Positions 1 to 9,182 of a stretch of DNA of 64,000 nt are shown here, one piece after another. Below the pieces are notes generated by a model. The model saw nothing but the letters and a program-made list of their open reading frames with translations. It searched no databases and was not told the origin of the DNA. The position numbers and the translations under genes were made by a program. The stretch is from Roseococcus suduntuyensis. GTDB lineage: Bacteria; Pseudomonadota; Alphaproteobacteria; Acetobacterales; Acetobacteraceae. The stretch lies in contig NZ_JACIDJ010000005.1 of the NCBI RefSeq assembly GCF_014196305.1, positions 244,540-308,539 of the forward strand, written 5' to 3'. Position 1 is the first letter of the stretch. Each line of letters starts with the position of its first letter.

Positions 1-902
1 AGGCCATCACCGCCTGCCTCATGGCCGTGCTGAATCCCGGCGACGAGTGCGTGCTGATCGAGCCGCTTTATGACACCTACCTGCCGGTGGTGAAGCTGCT
101 GGGCGCGGTGCCCAAGCTGGTGCGCCTCTCCCCGCCCAAGTGGGAGCTGCCGCGCGCCGAGCTGGCCGCCGCCTTCGGCCCCAAGACCAAGGCCGTGCTG
201 TTCAACACGCCCATGAACCCCACGGGCAAGGTCTTCACCGCCGCCGAACTGGCTTTCCTCGCCGACCTGATCGAGCGCCACGACTGCTACGCCATCTGCG
301 ACGAGGTCTATGAACACCTGACCTATGATGGCTGGAAGCACATCCCGCTGATGACGCTGCCCGGCATGCGCGGCCGCTGCATGCGGATCGGCAGCGCGGG
401 CAAGACCTTCAGCCTGACGGGCTGGAAGGTGGGCTATGTCACCTGCGATGCGGCACTCCAGCCCAATGTCGCCAAGGCGCACCAGAACCTGACCTTCACC
501 ACGCCGCCCAACCTGCAGCGCGCGGTCGCCGTGGGTCTCGCCAAGGACGACGCCTATTTCGACGGCCTCTCGGGCGAACTGGCCGAGCGGCGGGACCTGC
601 TGACGCGCGGCCTGCAGGCGCTGGGCTTCGAGACCCTGCCCGTCATGGGCAGCTATTTCGTGACGGCCGACATCCGCTCCATCGGCTTCACCGGCGACGA
701 CGTGGCCTTCTGCCGCGCCATCACCGAGGAGGCGAAGGTCACGGCCATTCCCGTCACCGCCTTCTATGCGGGACCCAACCCGCCCAGCCACTATGCCCGC
801 TTCGCCTTCTGCAAGAACGCGGCGGTGCTGGAGGAGGCGTTGGCCCGGCTCGGCGCCTGGGTCGCGGCGCGCGGGGCGGGGACGGCCCGCGCCAGCGCCT
901 GA
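1..902 (+). CDS. PLP-dependent class I/II aminotransferase, 5' end cut by window
   Basis: The frame is open from the first bases (codons from position 3) and the residues before the first ATG (position 21) fit the family, so the true start lies upstream. Fold-type I aminotransferases move an amino group from an amino acid to a 2-oxoacid in the cytoplasm. Visible marks are the NPTGK motif (216-230), the ICDEVYEH segment, and the PLP-binding lysine in SAGKTFSLTGWKVGY (AAG at 402-404). A C-terminal YARFAFCKN segment carries the likely carboxylate-binding Arg. The sequence resembles the methionine/kynurenine aminotransferase branch, but the substrate cannot be read from it. Base composition matches the neighbours. 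Confidence 0.88.
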   Translation, partial: AITACLMAVLNPGDECVLIEPLYDTYLPVVKLLGAVPKLVRLSPPKWELPRAELAAAFGPKTKAVLFNTPMNPTGKVFTAAELAFLADLIERHDCYAICDEVYEHLTYDGWKHIPLMTLPGMRGRCMRIGSAGKTFSLTGWKVGYVTCDAALQPNVAKAHQNLTFTTPPNLQRAVAVGLAKDDAYFDGLSGELAERRDLLTRGLQALGFETLPVMGSYFVTADIRSIGFTGDDVAFCRAITEEAKVTAIPVTAFYAGPNPPSHYARFAFCKNAAVLEEALARLGAWVAARGAGTARASA

Positions 903-918
903 ACACTCCCCGCCCGGG

Positions 919-948
919 TTGACGGGCGGGCCGGGCGCGGCCTATGCA
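919..948 (+). promoter_or_regulatory. Candidate sigma-70 promoter of tRNA-His
   Basis: TTGACG (919-924) and TATGCA (943-948) are separated by 18 bases and lie 12 bases before the tRNA. The GC-rich inverted repeat 909-916/923-930 overlaps the -35 box and could also end the upstream gene. Prediction by eye only. Confidence 0.45.
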
Positions 949-960
949 GCGCCCCACTGC

Positions 961-1037
961 GGCGGCCATAGCTCAGGTGGTAGAGCGCCAGGTTGTGGTC
1001 TTGGATGTCGCGGGTTCGAGTCCCGTTGGTCGCCCCA
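961..1037 (+). tRNA. tRNA-His (GTG anticodon)
   Basis: A full cloverleaf can be drawn. The 8-bp acceptor includes the extra G-1 (961) paired with C73 (1034), the hallmark of tRNA-His. The D-arm follows AGCTC, the anticodon stem CCAGG/CTTGG encloses loop TTGTGGT with anticodon GTG, and the T-arm contains GTTCGAGTC. The CCA end is encoded (1035-1037). It decodes CAC/CAU. Confidence 0.96.
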
Positions 1038-1049
1038 GTTCCTTCTCCC

Positions 1050-2090
<1,041 letters not shown>

Positions 2091-2137
2091 TCAGCCCTGA
2101 GGGGGAAGGGTAGCATGCCGCCGCCACGGGCCGGAAC

Positions 2138-4486
2138 ATGGCCCTCTGCGCCCTGGTTCCCTGCCATGGTTTCGGGCATTCTGCCGGCATGTTGGGCCAC
2201 AGCACGGCAGCCGCTTCGCTCCAGCCGGGGGACCTGCCCGCGGAGGCGGGCGGGCACGCGCAACCCGCCCCGGGCCTGGCCCGGCACATCACCCTGCTCG
2301 CGCTGCTGCTGCTGATGCCGGCGCTGGCGCTTGGCCTCATCACCTCCTTCAACCTGGCCTCGCGGCTGCGCGCGGGCATGGAAGCCAGCTTCGCCGCCGC
2401 CGCCGCCGCGGGGGCGCTGGCCGTCGCTGACCAGGTGGAGACGCGCGCCGTGCTGCTGGAGGCGCTGGCCGCCTCGCCGCTGATCGATGCGGGGCCGGCG
2501 GCGGAGGAGGATTTCCGCCAGCAGGCGCGCCGTGCCCTGGGCGGCCGCGGACCCTGGATCACGCTGGTCTCCACCGCCGCGCCGGACCGCCCCCCGCTCC
2601 ACACCCGGGGCGAGGCCGAGGGGCCGCCCCCCTTGCCCGCGGCCGCGCTCGCACAGGTGATGCGTGATGGCGTGGCGGTGGTGGACCGCCATGGCGAAGA
2701 GGGAGCGGGGCGGCGGGATCAGCTCCTCCTGGTCGTGCCTGTGCTGCGCGACCGGGTGGTGCTGGGTGCGCTTGCCAGCCCGGTCACGCAGACGGTGCTG
2801 CTGGAGGCGCTGTCCCGCGCCACCCGGCCGCCCGGGGCCTTCCTGATGCTCCTGGACCCGGACGGCGCCGTGGTGGCCGCGCACGGCTTGGCGCCCGATG
2901 ACGCCGACTGGACGGCACCGCCCTCCCTGCGCGCGGCGCTGGCGGCAGGGGGCGCTGCCACCCAACGCGCGCCTGGCGGCGCTGCCACTCTGCGCGCGCC
3001 TGGCGGCGCGACCACCCTGCGCGCGCCAGGGCCGGAGGGCGTCTCGGCCGTGCTTTTCGCCGCGCCATTGCCGCTGGCGGGCTGGGTCGTGGTGGCGGGG
3101 CAGGCGGAATCCCGCTTCTCCGCCGGCTGGACCGGCCCCGCCTTGCTGCAATGGGGTGGAGGGCTGGCCATGATCGCGCTGGGGCTGCTGCTGGCCGGCC
3201 AGTTCGCCCGCCGCCTGCTGGCGGCGCTGGCGGCCATCCGGGCCCCCCGCCCTGGGGGGCTGCGTGTCGCGGAATTCGAGGCGCTGGGCGCGACCATCGC
3301 GGCCACCGAGGGCGCCCTGCGGCAGGAAGCCGCGCGGGCCGAGCGCGCGGCCGCCCGCACCACCCATCTCGCCCGAACCGCCGAGGACGACCGGCTGCTG
3401 CTGGAATCCGTCGTGCGCTCGGTACCCGAACCCATCTTCGTGAAGGACCGGGACCTGCGCTATGTGCTCATCAACGACGCCGCCGCGCGCTCCATGGGCT
3501 GGAATGAACGCGACTGCATCGGCCGCACCGCCGCCGAGATGACGCGGCCCGACGTGGTAGAACGCTTCGACACCCAGGACCGCACCGTGCTGGCGGCCGG
3601 CCGCACCATGGAATTCGAGGACCAGATCGTGCTGGAACGCGGCGTCACGCGCTGCTACCGCACCATCAAGGCGCCCTGGCGCGACAGCGCGGGCCGCGTG
3701 CTGGGCGTGGTGGGCGTGGCGCGCGACGTGACGCGCCGCCGCGCGGCGGAGGAACGCCTGCGCGCGGCCGAGGCCGCCATGCGCCGCATCGCCCGCGCGG
3801 ACAGCCTGACGGTGATGAGCCTCGGCATCGCGCATGAGCTGAACCAGCCGCTGACCGCGGCCTCCAACTTCCAGCGGGCATCGCTGCGCTGGCTCGACCA
3901 GGCGGCCTCCGACCCCGGGCGCCTGGCCGCGGCCCGTTCCGCGATCGAGGAGGCCTCGGCCGAGACGCTCCGCGCCGCCGCCATCCTGCGCCAAATGCGC
4001 GACTTCATTGATCGTGGCCAGACCGAGCGCACCACGGTCGAGCTCGGCCCCCTGCTGGCCGACACGATGGCCCTGTTCCGCGCCGCCCGCGCGGAGGAGA
4101 AGCTGCCCGTGGAGCTGGACGTCCCCGAGGGCGGCCATGCCGTGATGGGGGACCGGGTGCAGCTGCAGCAGGTCTTCGTGAACCTGCTGCGCAACGCCAT
4201 CGAGGCGACGGAAGGTCAGACGGAGCGCGGCCTCGCCGTCTCGCTGAAGGCAGAGGGCGGCATGGCGCGGGTCATCCTGGCCGATCGCGGCCCCGGCCTG
4301 CCGGAGGAGGTGACGGAACGCATGTTCGAACCCTTCGTCTCCACCCGTGCCGAGGGCATGGGCATCGGCCTGTCCATCGCGCGCACCATCATCGAATCCC
4401 ATGGCGGGCGCATCACCGCGCGGGCCCGGCCCGGGGGTGGCACCGAGTTCGTGCTGGACCTGCCGCTGCACATGGCCCTTGCATGA
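2138..4486 (+). CDS. Membrane-bound PAS sensor histidine kinase (FixL/TodS-like)
   Basis: Sensor half of a two-component pair whose partner overlaps its stop codon by 4 bases. A first membrane helix lies at about residues 51-69 and a second near 337-355, enclosing a periplasmic sensory domain. A PAS domain follows (about 425-545). The dimerisation helix carries the phospho-acceptor H566 in GIAHELNQPL. The ATPase has N-box NLLRNAIEA, G1 DRGPGLP and G2 GMGIGLSIA. The PAS domain shows no clear FixL-type heme ligand, so oxygen sensing is not supported. A 9-residue sequence is repeated three times just before the second helix. The start is uncertain: the ATG at 2189 is equally possible, and neither has a convincing ribosome site. 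Confidence 0.9.
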   Translation: MALCALVPCHGFGHSAGMLGHSTAAASLQPGDLPAEAGGHAQPAPGLARHITLLALLLLMPALALGLITSFNLASRLRAGMEASFAAAAAAGALAVADQVETRAVLLEALAASPLIDAGPAAEEDFRQQARRALGGRGPWITLVSTAAPDRPPLHTRGEAEGPPPLPAAALAQVMRDGVAVVDRHGEEGAGRRDQLLLVVPVLRDRVVLGALASPVTQTVLLEALSRATRPPGAFLMLLDPDGAVVAAHGLAPDDADWTAPPSLRAALAAGGAATQRAPGGAATLRAPGGATTLRAPGPEGVSAVLFAAPLPLAGWVVVAGQAESRFSAGWTGPALLQWGGGLAMIALGLLLAGQFARRLLAALAAIRAPRPGGLRVAEFEALGATIAATEGALRQEAARAERAAARTTHLARTAEDDRLLLESVVRSVPEPIFVKDRDLRYVLINDAAARSMGWNERDCIGRTAAEMTRPDVVERFDTQDRTVLAAGRTMEFEDQIVLERGVTRCYRTIKAPWRDSAGRVLGVVGVARDVTRRRAAEERLRAAEAAMRRIARADSLTVMSLGIAHELNQPLTAASNFQRASLRWLDQAASDPGRLAAARSAIEEASAETLRAAAILRQMRDFIDRGQTERTTVELGPLLADTMALFRAARAEEKLPVELDVPEGGHAVMGDRVQLQQVFVNLLRNAIEATEGQTERGLAVSLKAEGGMARVILADRGPGLPEEVTERMFEPFVSTRAEGMGIGLSIARTIIESHGGRITARARPGGGTEFVLDLPLHMALA
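2951..3031 (+). repeat. Three tandem 27-bp in-frame repeats inside the sensor kinase gene
   Basis: Units at 2951-2977, 2978-3004 and 3005-3031 encode GAATQRAPG, GAATLRAPG and GATTLRAPG. Because 27 is a multiple of 3, unit gain or loss would keep the frame. The repeat sits in the periplasmic region close to the second membrane helix. Confidence 0.85.
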
Positions 4487-5100
4487 GGCAGGTGGTGCAT
4501 GTGGTGGATGACCACGCGGCCATCCGCCGTTCGCTTGCGCTGCTGCTCCAGGCGGCGGGGCATGAGGTGGTGCTGCACGAAAGCGGAGATGCGCTGCTCG
4601 AAGCCGCCGATGCGGGGCTGCAGCCGGGCTGCATCATCCTCGACGTGCGCATGCCCGGACGTGACGGGCTGGCCGTGATGGAATTGCTGGCCCGCCGCCC
4701 GCTCGCCCTGCCGGTCATCATCGTGACCGGCCATGGCGACATACCGCTGGCGGTGCGCGCCATGCGCGCCGGCGCGCACGACTTCATCGAGAAGCCCTAT
4801 CCGGAGGAGCGCATCCTGGGCGCGGTGGAGGAGGCGCTGGAGGCCGCCCGCGCCGCGGTGGACGAGAAGGCGCGCGCGGCCGAGGCCCAGGCGCGCATCG
4901 CCACACTCACCCCGCGCGAGGGCGAGGTGCTGGCGGCCCTCGTCTCCGGCCAGTCGAACAAGGGCACGGCGGCCAAGCTTGGCATCAGCCCGCGCACGGT
5001 GGAGGTGCACCGCGCGCATTTGATGGAGAAGCTGGGCGTGCGAAGCCTGCCGGAGGCGGTGCGGATGTATCTCGCGGCCGGCGTGCCGCAGGATTCCTGA
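4483..5100 (+). CDS. FixJ/NarL-type response regulator with LuxR HTH
   Basis: DNA-binding response regulator of 205 residues. The receiver has acidic residues D9-D10, phospho-acceptor D54 in IILDVRMPGRDG, Thr in VTGHGDIP, and K104 in FIEKPY. The output domain (about 141-190) is a LuxR/FixJ helix-turn-helix: LTPREGEVLAALVSGQ followed by ISPRTVEVHRAHLMEKLG. Its ATG overlaps the kinase stop (ATGA), so the two are translationally coupled and almost certainly a cognate pair. The regulon cannot be deduced. The gene ends 62 bases from the convergent Rieske gene. Confidence 0.93.
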   Translation: MRQVVHVVDDHAAIRRSLALLLQAAGHEVVLHESGDALLEAADAGLQPGCIILDVRMPGRDGLAVMELLARRPLALPVIIVTGHGDIPLAVRAMRAGAHDFIEKPYPEERILGAVEEALEAARAAVDEKARAAEAQARIATLTPREGEVLAALVSGQSNKGTAAKLGISPRTVEVHRAHLMEKLGVRSLPEAVRMYLAAGVPQDS

Positions 5101-5161
5101 GGCGGGGCCCCGTATCGCGTGGTTCACGCCTCCGGGCGTTACGCCCTGCTGCGATCACGCT

Positions 5162-5560
5162 CTACAAGTCCACCACCACATAGGCCTGCTCGACCCGCAC
5201 GGGGAAGGTCTCGGCCTGGAGGGTCGCGCCATCCTCCACGCAGGCGGGGAAGGCGCGCACCTTCATGCGCCGCGGGTCGAAGCGGGAACGCCCGGTGCGG
5301 ATGTCGAACTCCCAGGCATGCCAGGGGCAGCGCACGATCTCGCCCGCGCGGCCATAGCGGTATTCGCCGGGGCAGGGGCTTTCCACCAGGCCCATGACGG
5401 GGCCCTTGTGCAGCGGGCCGCCCTGGTGCGGGCAGCGGTCACTCAACGCGAAGAACTCGCCATCCAGGTTGAAGACGACGACGCGCTTGCCTTCCGCCTC
5501 GACCAGCTTGCGGGCGCCGGGCGGGATGTCCTCCACCGGGCCCACGATGTGGCGCGGCAT
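5162..5560 (-). CDS. Rieske [2Fe-2S] ferredoxin-like protein
   Basis: A small 132-residue Rieske protein with cluster ligands C43-x-H45 in DRCPHQGG and C78-x2-H81 in VRCPWHAW. There is no catalytic oxygenase domain, signal peptide or membrane helix, so it should be a soluble electron carrier or an assimilatory-type Rieske domain. The ATG at 5560 overlaps the stop of the upstream amidohydrolase (ATGA), making it the last gene of a four-gene operon. Such proteins usually feed electrons to an aromatic-ring oxygenase, but no oxygenase large subunit is present in the window. A longer frame upstream of 5560 is a shadow of the amidohydrolase. Confidence 0.88.
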   Translation of the reverse strand: MPRHIVGPVEDIPPGARKLVEAEGKRVVVFNLDGEFFALSDRCPHQGGPLHKGPVMGLVESPCPGEYRYGRAGEIVRCPWHAWEFDIRTGRSRFDPRRMKVRAFPACVEDGATLQAETFPVRVEQAYVVVDL

Positions 5561-6666
5561 CAGAAGCCGTAGACCCGGCGGGCATTGCCGCCATAGATCG
5601 CGGCGCGCTGCGCCTCCGGGATGTAGGAGGGGATGGCGTGGCGCGGGTCGTCGAAGTCCCAATGCGGGTAGTCGGAGGCGTAGAGAATCTTGTCCCAGCC
5701 GATCCAGCCCATGCAGTCCAGCAATTGCTCGGGGCGGGGCGGTTCCTCGACCGGCTGGGTGCTGACCCAGATGTGCTCGCGGATCTGCTCGGACGGCGCG
5801 CGCTTCATGTGCGGCACCTCGTCGCGCAGAGTGGGCCAGAGCTTGTCCAGCCGCCAGGCGACGGAGGGCAGCCAGCCGAAGCCGCATTCGATCAGCACCA
5901 CGCGCAGCTGGCGGTAACGCTCGAACACGCCCTCGATCACCAAGGAGTTGACCAGCGACTGGCAGGAGGTGGCGTGCTCGCTCACCTCCTCGATGTAGAA
6001 GCTGGGCCAGCCGCCATTGGTCATGGGCCAGCCACTGTAGCCGAAGGCGTGGATGCCGATGGGCAGGTTCGCCTCCTGCGCCGCCTCGAAGATCGGCCAG
6101 TATTTCGGGTTGCCGAGCGGGTGGCTGGTGCGGCTCATCAGCAGCACCTGGCAGAAGCGGGGGTCGCCGGCTCGCTTGCGGATTTCCGCCGCACTTGCTT
6201 CGGGGTCCTCATAGGGCACGACCACGCTGGCGCGCAGCCGCCCGTCCACGGCCACCCATTGGTCGAGCTGCCACTCATTTACCGCATGGGCCATGGCGAC
6301 GGAGAACGGGTTGTTCATGTCCCCCTGGCCCGAGGGCTGCAACGGGTTCAGCACCCCCACATCCACCCCGTGGAAATCCAGGTGCTGCGCGGCGGTGAAG
6401 GCCGGGTCGCTGGCGGGGGTGCCGCCCTCGGGCGTCCAGGCATCGCGGCGCGAGGCCAGCGGCTGCGACTTGAAATAGGGCGTGCCCTTCACGAAGCCAT
6501 GGCGCGGGCGGATGCCATAAGTGTGCAGCCGGTGGCGCATCTCGGCCGAGAGATAGGGGTCGTAGTCGTGCAGCGAGCGCACGCGGGGGTGGATGTCCAC
6601 ATCCACCAGGCCCTGGGTGGCGGCGAGGGGGCGTCCAGGGGCGGCTTCGGGGCGGATCACGTTCAT
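5560..6666 (-). CDS. Amidohydrolase-2 family metal-dependent hydrolase/decarboxylase (A)
   Basis: A 368-residue TIM-barrel protein of the Amidohydrolase_2 (ACMSD/resorcylate decarboxylase-like) family. Putative metal or catalytic positions are DVDIHP near the N-terminus, IGIHAFG in mid-protein, the LIECGFGWLP strand, and ASDYPHWDFD near the C-terminus. Members decarboxylate or hydrolyse aromatic and ring-cleaved acids. The ATG at 6666 overlaps the stop of the next amidohydrolase (ATGA). It shares a scaffold with gene B (VDVD-HP, S-WLP, SD-PHW), so the pair probably arose by duplication. The substrate is unknown. Confidence 0.85.
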   Translation of the reverse strand: MNVIRPEAAPGRPLAATQGLVDVDIHPRVRSLHDYDPYLSAEMRHRLHTYGIRPRHGFVKGTPYFKSQPLASRRDAWTPEGGTPASDPAFTAAQHLDFHGVDVGVLNPLQPSGQGDMNNPFSVAMAHAVNEWQLDQWVAVDGRLRASVVVPYEDPEASAAEIRKRAGDPRFCQVLLMSRTSHPLGNPKYWPIFEAAQEANLPIGIHAFGYSGWPMTNGGWPSFYIEEVSEHATSCQSLVNSLVIEGVFERYRQLRVVLIECGFGWLPSVAWRLDKLWPTLRDEVPHMKRAPSEQIREHIWVSTQPVEEPPRPEQLLDCMGWIGWDKILYASDYPHWDFDDPRHAIPSYIPEAQRAAIYGGNARRVYGF

Positions 6667-7739
6667 GGCACGGTCTCCCAGGCGAGGCGCTTGTAGGTGG
6701 CGCGGGCATTGTCCACGCAGATCTTCCGCATCAGCTCCGGCCCGATGCCGGGCGGCAGGCGAGGCGGCCCGTCGAACTGCCAATGCGGCCAGTCGCTGGA
6801 CCATAGCAGCATTTCGTCGGAGCCGAGGTGGTTCATCAGCCGGTCCACCGTTTCCGCATCCTCCGGTGCGTCGAAGGGCTGCACCGACATCCGCACATTC
6901 TCGCGCACGATCTCGATGGGTGAGCGATCCACCCAGGGCACCTCGAAGCGCACGCCCTTCCAGGTCTTGGACAGGCGCCAGAGGAAGGCCGGCAGCCAGG
7001 AGACGCCGGATTCCAGCAGCACGACCTTCAGCGTGGGGAACTTGGCGAAGACGCCCTCGGTGATGAGCGAGGCCAGCGTGGACTGGAAGGCCTGCTGGTT
7101 GGCGGCATAGTCCTCCATGTACCAGGACGCCCAGCCGAGCGACGTCACCGGGTTGCGCCAGGACGACCCCGCATGGATCGCCAGCGGCAGGTCATGCTTC
7201 ACCAGCGCCTCGAAGATGGGCCAGTTGTGCCGGCGGCCGAGCGGCGTCTCGCCCATCACCAGCACCATGGCCTGCACGAAGCGGCCGTCGGGGGCCAGGC
7301 GCTCGATCTCGGCCACCGCGTGCTCGGCATTGAACATGGGCAGGATGATGGAGGCGGCGAGGCGCTGGTCCTCATCGAGGAATCGCGCCCGCGTCCAGTC
7401 GTTCAGCGCGCGGGTGAAGCCCGCCGCCATGTCCTCGTTGAAGACGAGCTGCACGCCGTAGAGGGGTGTGACGATGCCACGCGAAATCCCCCAGGGCTCC
7501 AGCACCTGCGCGCGAAGCTGCGCGATGGTGCTGGCGGGCTTCGATCCATCCGCCGGGCGCCAGTCGGCGCGGACGGTCTTGGGGGCGTTGGGCGGGTACG
7601 ATTGCGTGTCGAACCCCTCCATCCCGCGCTGTGCGATCTGGTCGCGCCAGAGCGGGTCCAGGAAGGGTTCCAGCGCGGCGAGGCCCGGCACCATGGGATG
7701 CAGGTCCACATCCACCGCGCCCGGGGGAAGGGCCGTCAC
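6663..7739 (-). CDS. Amidohydrolase-2 family metal-dependent hydrolase/decarboxylase (B)
   Basis: A 358-residue paralogue of the downstream gene. It carries VDVDLHP at the N-terminus, LAIHAGSSW in mid-protein, VVLLESGVSWLP, and SSDWPHWQFDG near the C-terminus, where the Asp is the expected metal or catalytic residue. The ATG at 7739 overlaps the stop of the ABM monooxygenase gene (ATGA). Two related amidohydrolases in one operon often act on successive intermediates or form a heteromeric enzyme; which applies here is not visible. Confidence 0.85.
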   Translation of the reverse strand: MTALPPGAVDVDLHPMVPGLAALEPFLDPLWRDQIAQRGMEGFDTQSYPPNAPKTVRADWRPADGSKPASTIAQLRAQVLEPWGISRGIVTPLYGVQLVFNEDMAAGFTRALNDWTRARFLDEDQRLAASIILPMFNAEHAVAEIERLAPDGRFVQAMVLVMGETPLGRRHNWPIFEALVKHDLPLAIHAGSSWRNPVTSLGWASWYMEDYAANQQAFQSTLASLITEGVFAKFPTLKVVLLESGVSWLPAFLWRLSKTWKGVRFEVPWVDRSPIEIVRENVRMSVQPFDAPEDAETVDRLMNHLGSDEMLLWSSDWPHWQFDGPPRLPPGIGPELMRKICVDNARATYKRLAWETVP

Positions 7740-8038
7740 AGCGCGCAGACCTGGATGCGCCGCCCCTCGATCAGCTCGGCATAGGCGGCGCGGGTGCGGG
7801 CCAGGCGCGGGTTCTGCGTGTGCGCCTGGAAGGCCGCATTATCGGCATAGACCTCGTACAGCAGCACGCGGGAGAGGTCGGGCTGTCCGTCCGCGCCGCG
7901 CGGCTGCAGCACGTCGAAGCGTTCGCAGCCCGGCTCGTCGGCCAGCGTGCCGGCGGCGTGGTCGCGGATGACGGCGTCGAAGGCGGCATGCGCCCCGGGC
8001 TTGAGCGTGAATTCCACCACCAGCGCGATGCGGGCCAT
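7736..8038 (-). CDS. ABM-fold (antibiotic biosynthesis/quinol) monooxygenase-like protein
   Basis: A 100-residue dimeric alpha/beta-barrel type protein: IALVVEFTLKPGAHAAFDAVI at the start, a GCERFDV core strand, and a LYEVYADNAAFQAHTQ segment. These match the ABM/YgiN family of cofactor-free quinol-type monooxygenases. It is the first gene of the operon ending at 5162, and its stop overlaps the start of amidohydrolase B. It might hydroxylate a phenolic substrate or act as a small accessory protein. There is no regulator beside it. Confidence 0.82.
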   Translation of the reverse strand: MARIALVVEFTLKPGAHAAFDAVIRDHAAGTLADEPGCERFDVLQPRGADGQPDLSRVLLYEVYADNAAFQAHTQNPRLARTRAAYAELIEGRRIQVCAL

Positions 8039-8090
8039 GGCGTTTCCCCTTTTCCGTTGGGGGCCATTCCGCGCCGGCTGGCGGGCTTCG

Positions 8091-9074
8091 TCAATGCAGG
8101 CGGGGCGCCTTCAGATGCCGGGCGCGGTCGCTGCTGGTGATGGACAGGTCCATCTGCTTCTGCCCGCGCGACACCGTGAGTTTCACCGCGGCCCCTGCCG
8201 GCCCCGCCGCCCGCACCGCGGTCCAGAGCGAGACCAGGTCATTCACCGCCTGCCCGTCCACGGCCAGGATGCGGTCGCGCGGGCGGAGACCCGCGCGCTC
8301 GGCCGGGCCGCCCTTGGCGAGGCTGCCCACCCCCACCGTCTCCTCGTCCTCGGTGGCGTAGAGGCCGAGCCAGGGGCGCGCCGGGCGGCCCGAATGGCCC
8401 GTGCGGCGCAGCGTCTCCAGGATGGGCAGCAACTCGTTGATGGGCACGACCATGTTGAGGTCGAGCCGCTTCCCCCCCGGCTGCCCCTGCTGGAGGATCA
8501 GGCTGCCGATGCCGGCCAGCCGCCCATCCGGCCCGAACAGCCCCGCCCCGCCCCAATGCGGGTGCGCCGGCGCGGTGAAGATGGCGTTGTCCAGCATGTA
8601 TTCCCAATAGCCGGCGAAGGGCTGGCGCGCGGCGATGGTGCAGGCCACCGCATGTTCGCGTCCGCCGGCCGCGGCCAGTACGCAGCTCGTGCCGAATTTC
8701 AGGCTGTCGGAATCGCCCAGTGGCGCCACCGGCATCCCCGGCAGCCGGCCCAGCGCCTGCACCAGGCCAAAGCCGCTCTCGAAATCGGTGGCGATGGGGG
8801 TGGCCTGGACCACGCGGCCATCATGGGCCGTCAGCCAGATGGTCTCGGCCTCCATGACCAGGTAGCCCATGGTCAGCACCAGCCCGCCCTGGTCGATCCA
8901 GACGCCCGAGCCCTCGCGCTCCACGCCCAGCGCGGCGGCGGAGGTGGCGTCGGGTGGCACCTGGGCCTTGACGGTCACGATGCTGTCGAAGCGTTCCTGC
9001 AGCGGGAAGGCGAATTCGGCAGGGTCGGGCTGGAAGGCGTCGGGCACCTCCCACTCATCGTCATCGTCCGGCAT
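8091..9074 (-). CDS. HtrA-like trypsin-fold PDZ protein lacking the catalytic triad
   Basis: A 327-residue protein with the S1C/HtrA layout: a trypsin-fold domain (about 27-220) and a C-terminal PDZ domain (about 232-315, GGPAERAGLRPRDRILAVDG). The catalytic motifs are altered. The HtrA TNNHV block reads TMGYL (His to Y71), the SDIAL block reads SGFGL (Asp to G101), and GNSGGAL reads HWGGAGL (Ser to G175). The surrounding scaffold (GSGVWID, LGDSDSLKFG, NMVVPINELLPIL) is kept. No signal peptide is seen; the N-terminus is acidic (MPDDDDEWE). It is therefore probably a non-proteolytic binding or regulatory protein. Upstream lies pncC, transcribed the same way after a gap of about 110 bases. Confidence 0.85.
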   Translation of the reverse strand: MPDDDDEWEVPDAFQPDPAEFAFPLQERFDSIVTVKAQVPPDATSAAALGVEREGSGVWIDQGGLVLTMGYLVMEAETIWLTAHDGRVVQATPIATDFESGFGLVQALGRLPGMPVAPLGDSDSLKFGTSCVLAAAGGREHAVACTIAARQPFAGYWEYMLDNAIFTAPAHPHWGGAGLFGPDGRLAGIGSLILQQGQPGGKRLDLNMVVPINELLPILETLRRTGHSGRPARPWLGLYATEDEETVGVGSLAKGGPAERAGLRPRDRILAVDGQAVNDLVSLWTAVRAAGPAGAAVKLTVSRGQKQMDLSITSSDRARHLKAPRLH

Positions 9075-9182
9075 CGGGGCATCGGGCGTTGGAGTGCGAC
9101 TGCATCGCGCGAGCTTAGCAAAGCCGCGACGCCACGCCCATACGCTTCACGCCTCGGGCTGGACGGATACGAAGGATTGGCC

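Noticed and set aside
909..930. GC-rich inverted repeat after the aminotransferase as an intrinsic terminator
   Set aside because: No T run, and it overlaps a better-supported tRNA-His promoter.
5134..5146. Short hairpin GGGCG-TTA-CGCCC between the response regulator and Rieske genes
   Set aside because: Only 5 bp with no T run; expected by chance in such GC-rich DNA.
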